Shown here: positions 8,284-17,141 of the stretch, piece by piece
Numbering within the stretch: the stretch's first letter is position 1
How the letters are laid out: each line of letters opens with the position of its first letter
DNA from: Candidatus Segetimicrobium genomatis
GTDB lineage: Bacteria > Sysuimicrobiota > Sysuimicrobiia > Sysuimicrobiales > Kaftiobacteriaceae
DNA length: 42,697 nucleotides
Reading direction: 5' to 3'
Assembly: GCA_005888595.1 (NCBI GenBank)
Contig: VBAL01000028.1
Span: 1-42,697, forward strand
Made by a program: the position numbers and the translations under genes
Notes under the pieces: model-generated
What the model was told of the DNA's origin: nothing
The model's input: the letters and a program-made list of their open reading frames with translations, nothing else
Database searches by the model: none

Positions 8284-9171
8284 ATGAGGATCATGGATGT
8301 CCTGCTGCCCCGCACACTCGATGAAGCGCTGGAGATGAAGGCGGCCGCTCCCGCCGCCATGCCCATTGCCGGCGGGACCGACGTCATGGTCGAGCTGAAC
8401 TTCGACCGGCGGCGGCCGGCGACCATCCTGGACGTCAGCCGGCTCCCCGAGTTGAGGACCTGGCGGAAGGAAGACGGGGCGTTCTTTCTCGGCGCGGGTG
8501 TCACCTACGCCCGCATCGTCAACGATCTCACGATGTTCCCCGCGCTCATGCAGGCGTCGCGGACCGTGGGCTCCCCGCAGATCCGCAATCGCGGCACTGT
8601 CGGCGGCAATCTCGGCACGGCAAGCCCGGCCGGCGATGCCCTGCCCGTCCTCGCCGCCTACGACGCCGAGGTCGTGCTGGCGAGAGCCGGCGGTGTCACG
8701 CGGGCGCTGCCGTGGCACCAGTTCATGGTCGGGCCGAAGAAGACGGTCATCGCTCCGGACGAACTGATCCTCGGCGCGAGGTGGAAGATCGCCCGCGGCC
8801 CGGGGTCCTTCTCAAAGGTTGGCACGCGGAACGCCATGGTGATCGCCGTCGCGAGCCTGTGCCTGCTCTTCGACGAAGGCGGCAGGACCGTGCGGGTCGC
8901 GCTGGGGTCTGTGGGACCGACCATTCTGCGCGCGCCGGACGCGGAGCAGTTTCTCGCCCGCGTCCTGCATGACGCCGGTGCGTGGGACAACCCTCGTGTT
9001 CCGGTGCCGCCGGCCGCCATCGAGGAGTTCGCCGGCCGCGTAGCCCAGGCCGGGCGGCCGATTGACGACGTGCGCGGGACCGCGGCCTATCGCCGGCATG
9101 CCTGCACTGTACTTGCGCAACGTGCGCTGACGTGGGCGCTGAGTGACAGAAAGCTGAAGGAAACGCGATGA
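8284..9171 (+). CDS. xdhB: molybdenum hydroxylase FAD subunit
   Basis: The 295-residue protein has AGGTDVMVELN near the N-terminus and TVGGNLGTASPAGD in the middle, the two FAD-binding motifs of xanthine dehydrogenase/CO dehydrogenase medium subunits. It passes electrons from the Fe-S subunit (9293) to NAD or another acceptor. An ATG at 8284 is used; M4 at 8293 is possible. It heads the operon 8284-14965. Substrate assignment as xanthine dehydrogenase rests on the ureide genes around it, since the fold is shared with CO and aldehyde dehydrogenases. Confidence 0.9.
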   Translation: MRIMDVLLPRTLDEALEMKAAAPAAMPIAGGTDVMVELNFDRRRPATILDVSRLPELRTWRKEDGAFFLGAGVTYARIVNDLTMFPALMQASRTVGSPQIRNRGTVGGNLGTASPAGDALPVLAAYDAEVVLARAGGVTRALPWHQFMVGPKKTVIAPDELILGARWKIARGPGSFSKVGTRNAMVIAVASLCLLFDEGGRTVRVALGSVGPTILRAPDAEQFLARVLHDAGAWDNPRVPVPPAAIEEFAGRVAQAGRPIDDVRGTAAYRRHACTVLAQRALTWALSDRKLKETR

Positions 9172-9177
9172 TACCCG

Positions 9178-9253
9178 CTGTCATTGCGAGGGGCGAAGCC
9201 CCGAAGCAATCTCCCGAGGCGAGGAGATCGCTTCGCTCCGCTCGCGATGACAG
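9178..9253. repeat. REP-like palindrome, copy b
   Basis: Begins CTGTCATTGCGAGG and ends CTCGCGATGACAG, with GAAGCAATCTC / GAGATCGCTTC as inner arms. It is the second copy of the element at 4583-4664 and lies between two subunit genes of one enzyme, within an operon, so any terminator action would have to be partial. Confidence 0.85.
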
Positions 9254-9292
9254 CAACCACCGCGGGTCCCCGGTCCCGACGGAGAGTGGTTC

Positions 9293-9757
9293 ATGCTGAT
9301 ACGTACAAACGTGAATGGGGAAGAGCGTCAGGCTGACGTCTGGCCGGGAACAAGTCTGCTTTCGATGCTGCGCGACCATCTGGGGCTGGTCGGCTCGAAG
9401 AACGCATGCGAGCAGGGCGAGTGTGGGTCGTGTTCTGTGTGGCTGGACGGCGAGCTGGTCTGTGCCTGTCTGGTGCTGGCGGCGCAGGCCGGCGGACGCG
9501 ACGTGCGTACGGTGGAATCGCTGGCTCAGGGCGACCGGCTCCATCCGGTCCAGAAAGCCTTCGTCGATGCCGGTGCGGTGCAGTGCGGTTTCTGCACGCC
9601 GGGATTGATCGTGGCGACCGCGGATTTGCTGCAGCACGACCCCACGCCCGGCGAGGAGACGATCCGCGAGGCCCTGGCAGGCAACCTGTGCCGGTGCACG
9701 GGCTATCAGAAGATCATTGATGCGGTGAGGATCGCCGCGGAGTGCAGGCGGGCCTGA
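9293..9757 (+). CDS. xdhC: molybdenum hydroxylase 2Fe-2S subunit
   Basis: The 154-residue protein has the plant-type ferredoxin motif CEQGECGSC-x11-C in the first half and the helical-domain motif QCGFCTPG then CRCTGY in the second, so both [2Fe-2S] clusters are accounted for. Length is normal for the small subunit. It relays electrons from the molybdopterin subunit (11244) to the FAD subunit (8284). Its stop TGA overlaps the ATG of the next gene (TGATG). Symbol follows the E. coli XdhABC order. Confidence 0.94.
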   Translation: MLIRTNVNGEERQADVWPGTSLLSMLRDHLGLVGSKNACEQGECGSCSVWLDGELVCACLVLAAQAGGRDVRTVESLAQGDRLHPVQKAFVDAGAVQCGFCTPGLIVATADLLQHDPTPGEETIREALAGNLCRCTGYQKIIDAVRIAAECRRA

Positions 9758-11247
9758 TGGTGGCGAAAGCGCGGAAACGCGGAACTCCCCACGCTCGCGT
9801 GGCTTCCTCGCGGCGCGGTGCGAAGGCGCCGACGTTCAGCCGGAGGCGCCGGCTGTTGATTCGCGCCTGTGATGTTGTCGTCACCATGGACGACCCCGGG
9901 ACGGAACTGCCGGGTGGGTCGATCCTCATCGACGACGGCGTCATCATCTGGGTGGGCCGTGGAGATCCGCCGCCGGCCGATGGAGTGGAGGTTGTCGATG
10001 GACGCGGCCTGATCGCCATTCCGGGGCTGATCAACGCTCATCACCACCTCTATCAATCGATGACTCGGTCGCGTGCGCAGGATCAAGGGCTGTTTGGCTG
10101 GCTCCAGCAGCTGTATCCGGTGTGGGCCGGTGTGGATGTCCCCTGGATGCGGGCGGCCGCGGCGGTGAGCCTGGCCGAGCTTGCCCTGTCGGGCTGTTCC
10201 ACCACCACCGACCACCACTACGTGTTTCCCAGCGGGGTCGCGGGCATCATGGAGGCTGAAGTTCACGTCGCCAGACAGATCGGCATGCGCTTCCATCCCT
10301 GCCGCGGCTCGATGGATCTGGGCGCCGGCAAGGGGGGGTTACCGCCGGATTCCATCGTGGAAGATACCGATGCCATCCTGACCCAGACCGAAGACGCGAT
10401 CAGGCGGTGGCATGATCCCCGTCCAGGCGCGATGGTCCGGGTAGCCGTGGCGCCGTGCTCGCCATTTTCCGCGACACCGCGGCTGATGCGCGAATCGGCC
10501 GCCCTGGCCAGGCGCGCCGGTGTGCGGCTGCACACGCATATCGCGGAGACCGTAGACGAAGAAGACTATTGCCGGCGGATCTTTGGGCGCCGGCCGCTGC
10601 AACTGCTGGACGATCTGGAGTGGCTGGGACCGGACGTCTGGCTGGCCCACTGCGTGCACCTCAACGGCGATGACATTCGCCGCGTCGCCCAGACCGGCAC
10701 CGCGGTGGCGTGGTGTCCCACGTCGAACCTGCGCCTGGGGTCGGGCATCGCGCCGGTGGGAGAACTTCTCGAGGCCGGTGCTGCGGTGGGGCTGGCGGTG
10801 GACGGCTCCGCCTCCAACGATGCGGGGCATATGCTGGCCGAAGTCCGGCAGGCCATGCTGCTCGCACGCGCCCGTGGCAATCCGAAGCGGATGAGCGCGC
10901 GCGATGCATTGCGTATCGCCACGCGGGGAAGCGCCCGGTGCCTGGGACGGGACGACGTCGGGGCGCTCCTGCCGGGAAAGCGCGGCGATGTCGCGTTGTA
11001 TTCCGCGGACAGTCTGCCCATGGCCGGGACGCAGTTTGATCCGGTGGCTGCGCTGGTGTACTGCTTCCCGCAGCGGGTCCGGCATCTCGTGGTGGACGGC
11101 CGTCAGGTCGTCCGGGACGGGCGGCTTGTGAACATGGACGAGGACGTCATCGCCGCCGACGCGCGGAGTGTGGAGCAACGGATTCTGACGGGAACGCGGG
11201 AACGCGGGAACAGGGGAACGCGACGCGCACGGAGGGGCGGGATGTGA
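9757..11247 (+). CDS. 8-oxoguanine/guanine deaminase-type amidohydrolase
   Basis: The amidohydrolase core shows NAHHHLYQSMTR, HTHIAETVDEEDYC, AHCVHLNGDD and VDGSASNDAGHM, the metal and active-site set of the ATZ/TRZ-like subgroup that includes 8-oxoguanine deaminase. The DHHYVFP and RGSMDLG segments also fit 8-oxoguanine deaminase. Likely reactions are 8-oxoguanine to urate or guanine to xanthine, feeding the same pathway; chlorohydrolase homologues are the alternative. The ATG at 9757 overlaps the upstream stop. The first roughly 30 residues are arginine-rich and lie over repeat-like DNA, so translation might instead begin near the TTG around 9855. The last residues lie over an 8-nt word array. 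Confidence 0.8.
   Translation: MVAKARKRGTPHARVASSRRGAKAPTFSRRRRLLIRACDVVVTMDDPGTELPGGSILIDDGVIIWVGRGDPPPADGVEVVDGRGLIAIPGLINAHHHLYQSMTRSRAQDQGLFGWLQQLYPVWAGVDVPWMRAAAAVSLAELALSGCSTTTDHHYVFPSGVAGIMEAEVHVARQIGMRFHPCRGSMDLGAGKGGLPPDSIVEDTDAILTQTEDAIRRWHDPRPGAMVRVAVAPCSPFSATPRLMRESAALARRAGVRLHTHIAETVDEEDYCRRIFGRRPLQLLDDLEWLGPDVWLAHCVHLNGDDIRRVAQTGTAVAWCPTSNLRLGSGIAPVGELLEAGAAVGLAVDGSASNDAGHMLAEVRQAMLLARARGNPKRMSARDALRIATRGSARCLGRDDVGALLPGKRGDVALYSADSLPMAGTQFDPVAALVYCFPQRVRHLVVDGRQVVRDGRLVNMDEDVIAADARSVEQRILTGTRERGNRGTRRARRGGM
11190..11229. repeat. single-arm array of 8-nt words (R4)
   Basis: Four words GGGAACGC, GGGAACGC, GGGAACAG, GGGAACGC and a fifth degenerate one (GACGCGCA) run in phase. They are translated as the arginine/glycine-rich C-terminal tail of the amidohydrolase and stop 14 nt before the next start codon. 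Two weaker words of similar type (GCGGAAAC, GCGGAACT) occur at 9771-9786 near the start of the same gene, in the same orientation. Confidence 0.7.
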
Positions 11248-13610
11248 GCACGAAGGTCGCGGAACGGACGCGGGGCGGCGTCGGAGAGAGCGTCCGGCGC
11301 GTGGACGGCGTCCCAAAGGTGAAGGGACAGTTCCTCTACGGCAGCGATTTGTGGGCCGAAGAGATGCTGTGGGGGTACACGCTGCGCAGCCCGCACCCTC
11401 ATGCGCGCATCGTCTCAATTGACATCTCCCGCGCGCTTAGCAGCACCGGCGTGCACGCCGTCCTCGTGGCGTCGGATGTCCCTGGGCGGAAGACATATGG
11501 ACTCGAAATTCCCGATCAGCCGGTGCTGGCGATCGACCGCGTGCGGTATCAGGGCGAGGCGGTCGCCGTGCTTGCCGCCAACGATCTCGAACTGGCCCGC
11601 CGTGCTGCGGAACGCATCACGGTCGCCTATGAGGTGCTGCCTGCCGTCGCCGACATGGAACAGGCGCTGCGCAGCGACGCGCCAAACGTCCATGACTTCG
11701 GCAACGTGCTGCGCCACATCCGTATCGCGCGTGGAGATTACAATACGCCGGCAGACGTGTGGGTCGAGGGATACTACGAGACCGGCATGCAGGATCAGGC
11801 CATGCTGGGTCCGGAGTCAGGGCTCGCGATCCCGGCCGAGGATGGGGGCATCGACCTGTACGTCGCCACACAGTGGCTGCACGTAGATCGGGATCAGATT
11901 GCGCCATGTCTGGACCTGCCCCCCGACAAGGTGCGGCTTCATCTCGCCGGCATCGGCGGCGCGTTTGGAGCGCGCGAAGACCTCAGCATGCACCTCCATG
12001 CCTGCCTGCTGGCGCTGCGCACCAGGAAGCCCGTGAAAATGGTCTATTCGCGCGAGGAGTCGTTCTACGGCCATGTGCACCGGCACCCCGCGCGCATCTG
12101 GATGCGCCACGGCGCGACCCGCGGCGGCATGCTGACCAGCGTCTATGCCCGGATCGTGATTGACGGCGGCGCCTACGCGTCGTCCTCGACTGCGGTCATC
12201 GCCAACGCGTCCACGTTTGCGGCCGGGCCCTATGAAGTGCCCAACGCGCTGGTGGAGGGGACCGCCGTCTACACGAACAACCCACCCTGCGGCGCGATGC
12301 GGGGCTTCGGCGCGGTGCAGGCCTGCGTGGCCCACGAAGCCCAGATGGACAAACTGGCGCGGGCGTTGCGTCTGGATCCGGTTGAGCTGCGCGTCAAGAA
12401 TGCCGTCTCGACCGGATCCGTGCTGCCGACCGGCCAGATCATCCGCGGGAGTGCGCCGGTCCGTGAAGTGATCCGCCGGTGTGCGGCGATCGAACTCCCT
12501 CCGGCGCCATCCGAGCGCGATCCGCTGACCTACCCCGGGGGGGCCGGCAATGTGAGTCGGGGAGAGCGGTTGCGGCGGGGGGTCGGGTTTGCCGTCGGCT
12601 ACAAGAACATCGCCTACAGCGGGGGGTTTGACGATTCTGCCGAATGCCGCGTGAAATTGTTCAGTGGACCGGGCGGCGTCATCGCCGAGGTGCACAGCGC
12701 CGCCGCAGAGGTGGGGCAAGGCGTGCACACCCTCCTGGTACAGATTGCGCGGGAGGAACTGGGCATTGACACTGTGGTCCTGCATCCTGCGGATACCTCT
12801 GTGGGTTCGGCAGGATCCAGTTCGGCGTCGCGGCAGACGATGATGTCCGGCGGGGCCGTGCAGATGGCGTGCCGGGCGGTGCGCGATGTCCTCTTCGAGC
12901 GCGCCCGCCGTGCGGGCCTGGATCGCGAGCTGGCTCCTGACATCCCCGTGGCCATTCGCGACGGGCAGATCTTTGCCGGTGCCCGCCGTGTCGGCGCGCT
13001 GGTCGAATTCCTTGACGAGCCGATCGAGCAGACCCGCGTCTACCATCATCGGAAGACCACCCCGCTTGACCGGGACGGGCAGGGCGATCCGCATGTTACG
13101 TTTGCGTTTGCCGCACAGCGCGCCGTCGTGGAGGTGGACGAAGATCTCGGCCTCGTGCGTGTCGTGCAGATCGCGGCCGCCCAGGACGTTGGACATGCAC
13201 TGAACCCGCAGAGCGTCTTTGGTCAGATCGAGGGAGGCACCGCGCAGGGTTTAGGGTTCGCGTTGATGGAGGAGATTCAACTGAAAGACGGACGGATCCG
13301 TAATCCGTCGTTTACGGACTACCTGATCCCGACCATTCTCGACATGCCGCCGGTCGTTTCGGTGCTCATCGAGGAACCCGAACCCGGCGTTCCGTACGGC
13401 GCCAAAGGAGCAGGGGAACCATCCGCCATCGTTTCCACCGCAGCCATTCTGGCAGCACTGCGCGATGCCACCGGCCGCGAACTCAACCGGGTCCCGGTGC
13501 GGCCAGACGATCTCATCGGGCTGGCGCCGCCGGTCCAGTCGTCCGGGCCGCCCCCAGCCCCGAACGTCCCGTACCCGGAGCCGGTTCCTAAAGCCCTTGG
13601 GATCTTGTGA
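11244..13610 (+). CDS. xdhA: molybdenum hydroxylase molybdopterin (large) subunit
   Basis: The 788-residue protein has the Mo-MPT motifs GGAFGAREDLSMH, PCGAMRGFG, QMACRAVRDVL and GAKGAGEPS, whose Glu is the catalytic base in this superfamily. It hydroxylates hypoxanthine/xanthine (inferred from context). GTG 11244 overlaps the previous stop (ATGTGA). The Cys of CO dehydrogenase (CSFR motif) is absent, arguing against CO oxidation. The end overlaps allantoinase by four bases (GTGA). Confidence 0.92.
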   Translation: MSTKVAERTRGGVGESVRRVDGVPKVKGQFLYGSDLWAEEMLWGYTLRSPHPHARIVSIDISRALSSTGVHAVLVASDVPGRKTYGLEIPDQPVLAIDRVRYQGEAVAVLAANDLELARRAAERITVAYEVLPAVADMEQALRSDAPNVHDFGNVLRHIRIARGDYNTPADVWVEGYYETGMQDQAMLGPESGLAIPAEDGGIDLYVATQWLHVDRDQIAPCLDLPPDKVRLHLAGIGGAFGAREDLSMHLHACLLALRTRKPVKMVYSREESFYGHVHRHPARIWMRHGATRGGMLTSVYARIVIDGGAYASSSTAVIANASTFAAGPYEVPNALVEGTAVYTNNPPCGAMRGFGAVQACVAHEAQMDKLARALRLDPVELRVKNAVSTGSVLPTGQIIRGSAPVREVIRRCAAIELPPAPSERDPLTYPGGAGNVSRGERLRRGVGFAVGYKNIAYSGGFDDSAECRVKLFSGPGGVIAEVHSAAAEVGQGVHTLLVQIAREELGIDTVVLHPADTSVGSAGSSSASRQTMMSGGAVQMACRAVRDVLFERARRAGLDRELAPDIPVAIRDGQIFAGARRVGALVEFLDEPIEQTRVYHHRKTTPLDRDGQGDPHVTFAFAAQRAVVEVDEDLGLVRVVQIAAAQDVGHALNPQSVFGQIEGGTAQGLGFALMEEIQLKDGRIRNPSFTDYLIPTILDMPPVVSVLIEEPEPGVPYGAKGAGEPSAIVSTAAILAALRDATGRELNRVPVRPDDLIGLAPPVQSSGPPPAPNVPYPEPVPKALGIL

Positions 13611-14965
13611 ACTATCAGCGGGTCGTCGCCGACGGCTTGATCGTCACCCCGGATGGGACCGTTCGCGGCAGCCTCGGGATTCACGACGGCCGCATTGCCG
13701 CGATTTCTCCCGATCCCCTGCAGGGGGATGAGGTTATTGACGCGCGGGACCGCGTCGTCCTGCCCGGCGCCGTCGATCTTCACGTGCACTTCAACGAACC
13801 CGGCCGCACCCACTGGGAAGGATGGGGTCCAGGCAGTCGCGCCGCTGCCGCCGGCGGGGTAACCACTGCGGTGGAGATGCCGCTCAATGCGATGCCGCCC
13901 ACCACAACGGCCGAGGCGCTCTCGGCGAAGGTCCAGGCGGCAGAGGCGTCGTCGGTGGTCGACTTCGCCTTATGGGGCGGCCTCATCACCGACAATCTCG
14001 CGCATCTGCCGGCGCTGGCGTCGGCAGGGGTCATCGGGTTCAAGGCGTTTATGTGTCCTACCGGGACGCCGGAGTTCACGCACGTCGAAGACGGCATTCT
14101 GTATGAAGGGCTGTGCCGGATCCGCGAATTGGGCCTTTTCCTCAGCCTGCACGCGGAGAGTCACTGGATTACGCGCCATAACACCGAGCGGCTACAGTCC
14201 CAGGGGCGCACTGACCGCCGGGCGTGGACCGAGGCGCGTCCTCCCGCCGCGGAATTGGAGGCCATCCAGCGGGCCCTCTTCTTGGCCGCGCGCGCCGGCT
14301 GCCGTCTGCACATTGTCCACATGACTCTGCCCGAGGGAGCCGAGATGATCCAGGAGTCAAAGGCGGCAGGCCAGCCGGTGACGGTGGAAACCTGCGCCCA
14401 TTACCTGACGCTGACCGATGATGATCTGGTGCGCCTGGGTCCGGTGGCCAAGTGTGCGCCGCCGCTGCGCGATCGCGCCACGCAGGAGGGACTGTGGCAG
14501 GATGTGCTGCAGGGGCGCATCGACTGTCTCACATCGGATCACTCCCCGTGCCCGACAGAAGACAAGACGCGAGGGGACGAGGATATCTGGCAGGCGTGGG
14601 GCGGGATCAGTGGCGTCCAGACGCTGGTGCCGTTGATGCTCAGCGAGGGGGTGCACCGCCGCGGCATGACTCTGCCACAGTTCGCGACGCTGTTGTCGGC
14701 AACGCCGGCAAAGATCGGCGGTTTGTGGCCGCGCAAAGGGGGTATTCAAATCGGCGCCGACGCCGATCTGTTGGTCATCGACATGAATCGAGAATGGGTG
14801 GTGCAGCGAGTGTGGCTACAGTCTCGTCACAAGCACTCTCCATTCGTCGGCCGGACCATGAAAGGATGGATCGATCTCGTCCTGCGGCGGGGACAGACGG
14901 TCGCGCAAGACGGTGAGGTGAACGCAGGTGGTGGAGGTGTGTGGCTGCGTTCCAAGGGAGGATAG
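13607..14965 (+). CDS. allB: allantoinase
   Basis: The 452-residue cyclic amidohydrolase has DLHVHFNEPGRTHWEGW (metal HxH), GFKAFMCPTG (Lys to be carboxylated), HIVHM, and SDHSPCP. The EGW variant after the HxH motif and the FKAFMC block distinguish allantoinase from dihydroorotase and hydantoinase. It opens the allantoin ring to allantoate. GTG start at 13607 is coupled to the xdhA stop. It is the last gene of this operon; repeats follow. Confidence 0.93.
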   Translation: MNYQRVVADGLIVTPDGTVRGSLGIHDGRIAAISPDPLQGDEVIDARDRVVLPGAVDLHVHFNEPGRTHWEGWGPGSRAAAAGGVTTAVEMPLNAMPPTTTAEALSAKVQAAEASSVVDFALWGGLITDNLAHLPALASAGVIGFKAFMCPTGTPEFTHVEDGILYEGLCRIRELGLFLSLHAESHWITRHNTERLQSQGRTDRRAWTEARPPAAELEAIQRALFLAARAGCRLHIVHMTLPEGAEMIQESKAAGQPVTVETCAHYLTLTDDDLVRLGPVAKCAPPLRDRATQEGLWQDVLQGRIDCLTSDHSPCPTEDKTRGDEDIWQAWGGISGVQTLVPLMLSEGVHRRGMTLPQFATLLSATPAKIGGLWPRKGGIQIGADADLLVIDMNREWVVQRVWLQSRHKHSPFVGRTMKGWIDLVLRRGQTVAQDGEVNAGGGGVWLRSKGG

Positions 14966-14970
14966 AATAG

Positions 14971-15083
14971 CCGGTCTGAGTCAAAAACAGGCTGGGGACT
15001 GTCCCCCCGATCCCCCCGTCTGGAGCCGGTTCCAGTGTACGGACTAACCGGTTTGAGTCAATTTCCGAAAGGGGACAGTCCCC
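14971..15083. repeat. two tandem units with GGGGACWGTCCCC palindromes
   Basis: CCGGTCTGAGTCAA (14971) recurs as CCGGTTTGAGTCAA (15048), a 77-bp period; each is followed by a palindrome, GGGGACTGTCCCC (14995-15007) and GGGGACAGTCCCC (15071-15083). A small hairpin CTGGAGCCGGTTCCAG lies between. The stretch 14966-15178 separates the convergent allantoinase and EthD-like genes and holds no gene that I can see. Confidence 0.75.
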
Positions 15084-15178
15084 TCCCAGAGTCCCCTTCC
15101 AGAGGATGCTCGGTGAAAGTCAATCGGGGACAAGGGGCTGACCGTTCTTTCTTCGCCGGTGGCGCTCTTGCTCGCGGT

Positions 15179-15853
15179 TCAGGTTTGTGAGAGGCCCCGG
15201 TAGATACCGCGCCAGGTGATGTCGATGATCTCGCTCAGGCGGCCGGCCGCTTTCAGATGTGGTCGGTGACTGCGACTGAATTCGTTGACGGCGGCAAGCG
15301 GATCGCCGTCCGTTTCGTACATGGCGAGGTACTTCCCTCCGCTCTGTCCTGCCATGGCCTGGAACCGGTGAGCCGAGTGAAAGAGGCCGGTGCCGAGAAG
15401 GTCAGGGATGTGAATCCGCTCGTACCACTCATTGAAGTCACGCTCGCGATCCGAGGCTGAGCAACTACTTTCGATGATGAATACGCCTGCCGTTCTGGCG
15501 CGCCCGGTCCGGTCCGTCGTAAACTTGCCGCCCAGACGTCTCCACATCGAACGCCGCACAATCTGCAGGTCGCCCAGCATCCGGCCGTCGCGATGCAAGC
15601 GCTGCACCAGGTCGGCAAATCTGTGCTGGATCTGCTCGAGATCAAGCCCGGAGAGTTCGTACAGCGCAAGATAGGCCGGGTTTGCGGATTCCGGATCGGC
15701 GTTGGCAAACCGCGTCCCGTGCGTCGCAACGCCTCCCGCCAGCACGTCTGGAATATGCGTCCGATCGTACCAGATATTAAACTCCGCCTCGCGCCTGCGG
15801 TCTGCGCAGGTGGTGAGGGTGAGGCGAACCGCCTCAGGATGCCGCCCGTTCAT
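15179..15853 (-). CDS. duplicated dimeric alpha/beta-barrel protein (EthD/DUF4286-like)
   Basis: This roughly 224-residue protein is an internal duplication: EFNIWYDRTHIPDVLAGG in the first half is matched by DFNEWYERIHIPDLLGTG in the second, and each is followed by a hydrophobic strand ending in YLALYE or YLAMYE. The motif resembles EthD/DUF4286-type ferredoxin-like barrels, which act as small oxygenases, isomerases or binding proteins. Function here is unknown. The gene is coupled to pucG (20-nt overlap), so a role in ureide metabolism is inferred from position only. ATG 15853 has GAGG upstream; ATG 15874 would add seven residues. Confidence 0.7.
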   Translation of the reverse strand: MNGRHPEAVRLTLTTCADRRREAEFNIWYDRTHIPDVLAGGVATHGTRFANADPESANPAYLALYELSGLDLEQIQHRFADLVQRLHRDGRMLGDLQIVRRSMWRRLGGKFTTDRTGRARTAGVFIIESSCSASDRERDFNEWYERIHIPDLLGTGLFHSAHRFQAMAGQSGGKYLAMYETDGDPLAAVNEFSRSHRPHLKAAGRLSEIIDITWRGIYRGLSQT

Positions 15854-17024
15854 ACACTCGGCGCGCCTCATCAACGCCGGCCCCGCGGGGAACTCGAGCG
15901 TAGAACGATCGCAGCACGTGCTCCAGCGCGGTGAGGACGGTCAAGACCGTTCGTAACTCCGCATTGTAGCCCATGGTCCCGATTCGCCAGATGCGGCCCC
16001 GCAACGGACCGAACGACGTGGCCACCTCTACGCCAAACTCTTCCAGCAGCCGCGCCCTCCCCTCTTCATCGGGAACCCCCTCGGGGAGCATCATGGCCGT
16101 AATCATCGGCAGCCGGTGCTTGGGATCACCGAACAGTTGGATGCCCATGGCTTCCAGGCCCGCTTTCAATGCATCTCCCGTACGCTGGTGGCGGGTCCAT
16201 CTGGCCTCGAGCCCTTCGTTGACGATCAGCCGCAGCGCTTCATGCAGTCCATAGGTCATGCTCGTCGGCAGCGTGTGATGGTTGAGCCGCTCTGGGCTCC
16301 AGTACCGCTGGAGTTGGGCGAGGTCGAGATAGTTGCTGATGATCGGCGTCTTGCGTGACGTGATAACCTCTTCTGCCCTGGCGCCATATGTGATGGGGGC
16401 CATTCCAGACGGGCACCCGATACACTTCTGTGTTCCTGCCGAGCCCAGGTCGATCTGCCAGGCGTCGGTATCCACCGGCATACCGCCCAGAGTGACGACG
16501 GCGTCCACGACCAGCAGCGCCTCATGCCGGCGGCAGGTGCGGCCGATTTCGTCCAACATCGGCTGCAGCATCCCCGTGGAGGTTTCCCCGTGTACGACGG
16601 CGACGATCTTCGGTCGAGTCCGCTGTAGCGCTGCATCGATTTGCTGAGGATCGATGACCTTTCCCCACTCCGCGGTGACCTGGCTGACAATCCCTCCATA
16701 ACGGGTGGCCAGGTCGACGAACAAATCGCCGAACCGGCCGCAGTTGGCGACCAGGACGCGATCGCCCGGCTCGACCAGCGACGCGATGCCGGCTTCCATC
16801 CCCGCCCGGCCGGTGCCGGAGATGGCAAACGTGCGGGGGTTCACCGTGCGGAACACCTGGCGGCCCAACTCCATCACGTCGGTCATGATCGCCGTGAACG
16901 CAGGATCGAACTGCCCCAGCACGGGTGCGCCCATCGCCCGCAGCACCCTGGGATCGGGATTGGTGGGGCCCGTCCCGCACAGCAGCCGCACGGGTGGACT
17001 CAACTCACCGATCAGATGCGACAT
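15834..17024 (-). CDS. pucG: (S)-ureidoglycine-glyoxylate aminotransferase
   Basis: The 396-residue class V aminotransferase has GTGRAGMEAGIAS (PLP phosphate loop), VVDAVVTLGG (Asp binding the pyridine N) and DLGSAGTQKCIGCPSGMAP with the Schiff-base Lys. Both the alanine-glyoxylate and ureidoglycine-glyoxylate enzymes share this fold; the neighbours (allantoate amidohydrolase, DUF1116) favour PucG, which converts ureidoglycine plus glyoxylate to N-carbamoyl-oxamate (oxalurate) precursor plus glycine. It is third in the leftward operon 19674-15179. Confidence 0.83.
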   Translation of the reverse strand: MSHLIGELSPPVRLLCGTGPTNPDPRVLRAMGAPVLGQFDPAFTAIMTDVMELGRQVFRTVNPRTFAISGTGRAGMEAGIASLVEPGDRVLVANCGRFGDLFVDLATRYGGIVSQVTAEWGKVIDPQQIDAALQRTRPKIVAVVHGETSTGMLQPMLDEIGRTCRRHEALLVVDAVVTLGGMPVDTDAWQIDLGSAGTQKCIGCPSGMAPITYGARAEEVITSRKTPIISNYLDLAQLQRYWSPERLNHHTLPTSMTYGLHEALRLIVNEGLEARWTRHQRTGDALKAGLEAMGIQLFGDPKHRLPMITAMMLPEGVPDEEGRARLLEEFGVEVATSFGPLRGRIWRIGTMGYNAELRTVLTVLTALEHVLRSFYARVPRGAGVDEARRVYERAAS

Positions 17025-17045
17025 CGCAACCCCCCCGATAGAAAA

Positions 17046-17137
17046 ATTGTAGATTGTGGATTGTTAATTGTGGATTGCCGGATCGTTGGCCAACTCACAC
17101 TCCTACAATTTACAATCGACAGTTCACAATTGGCAAT
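17046..17137. repeat. five-word inverted array, 7-nt words (R5)
   Basis: ATTG occurs exactly every 7 nt five times on the left (17046, 17053, 17060, 17067, 17074); CAAT occurs with the same period on the right (17106, 17113, one CAGT at 17120, 17127, 17134). The arms are complementary across a spacer of about 25 nt. It fills the gap between DUF1116 and pucG inside the leftward operon. The same ATTG/CAAT word type returns at 33586-33658. Confidence 0.85.
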
Positions 17138-17141
17138 TTCG

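Noticed and set aside
11817-13196. Long antisense open frame over xdhA (459 codons)
   Set aside because: High-GC shadow of a well-supported gene; composition has no recognisable domain.
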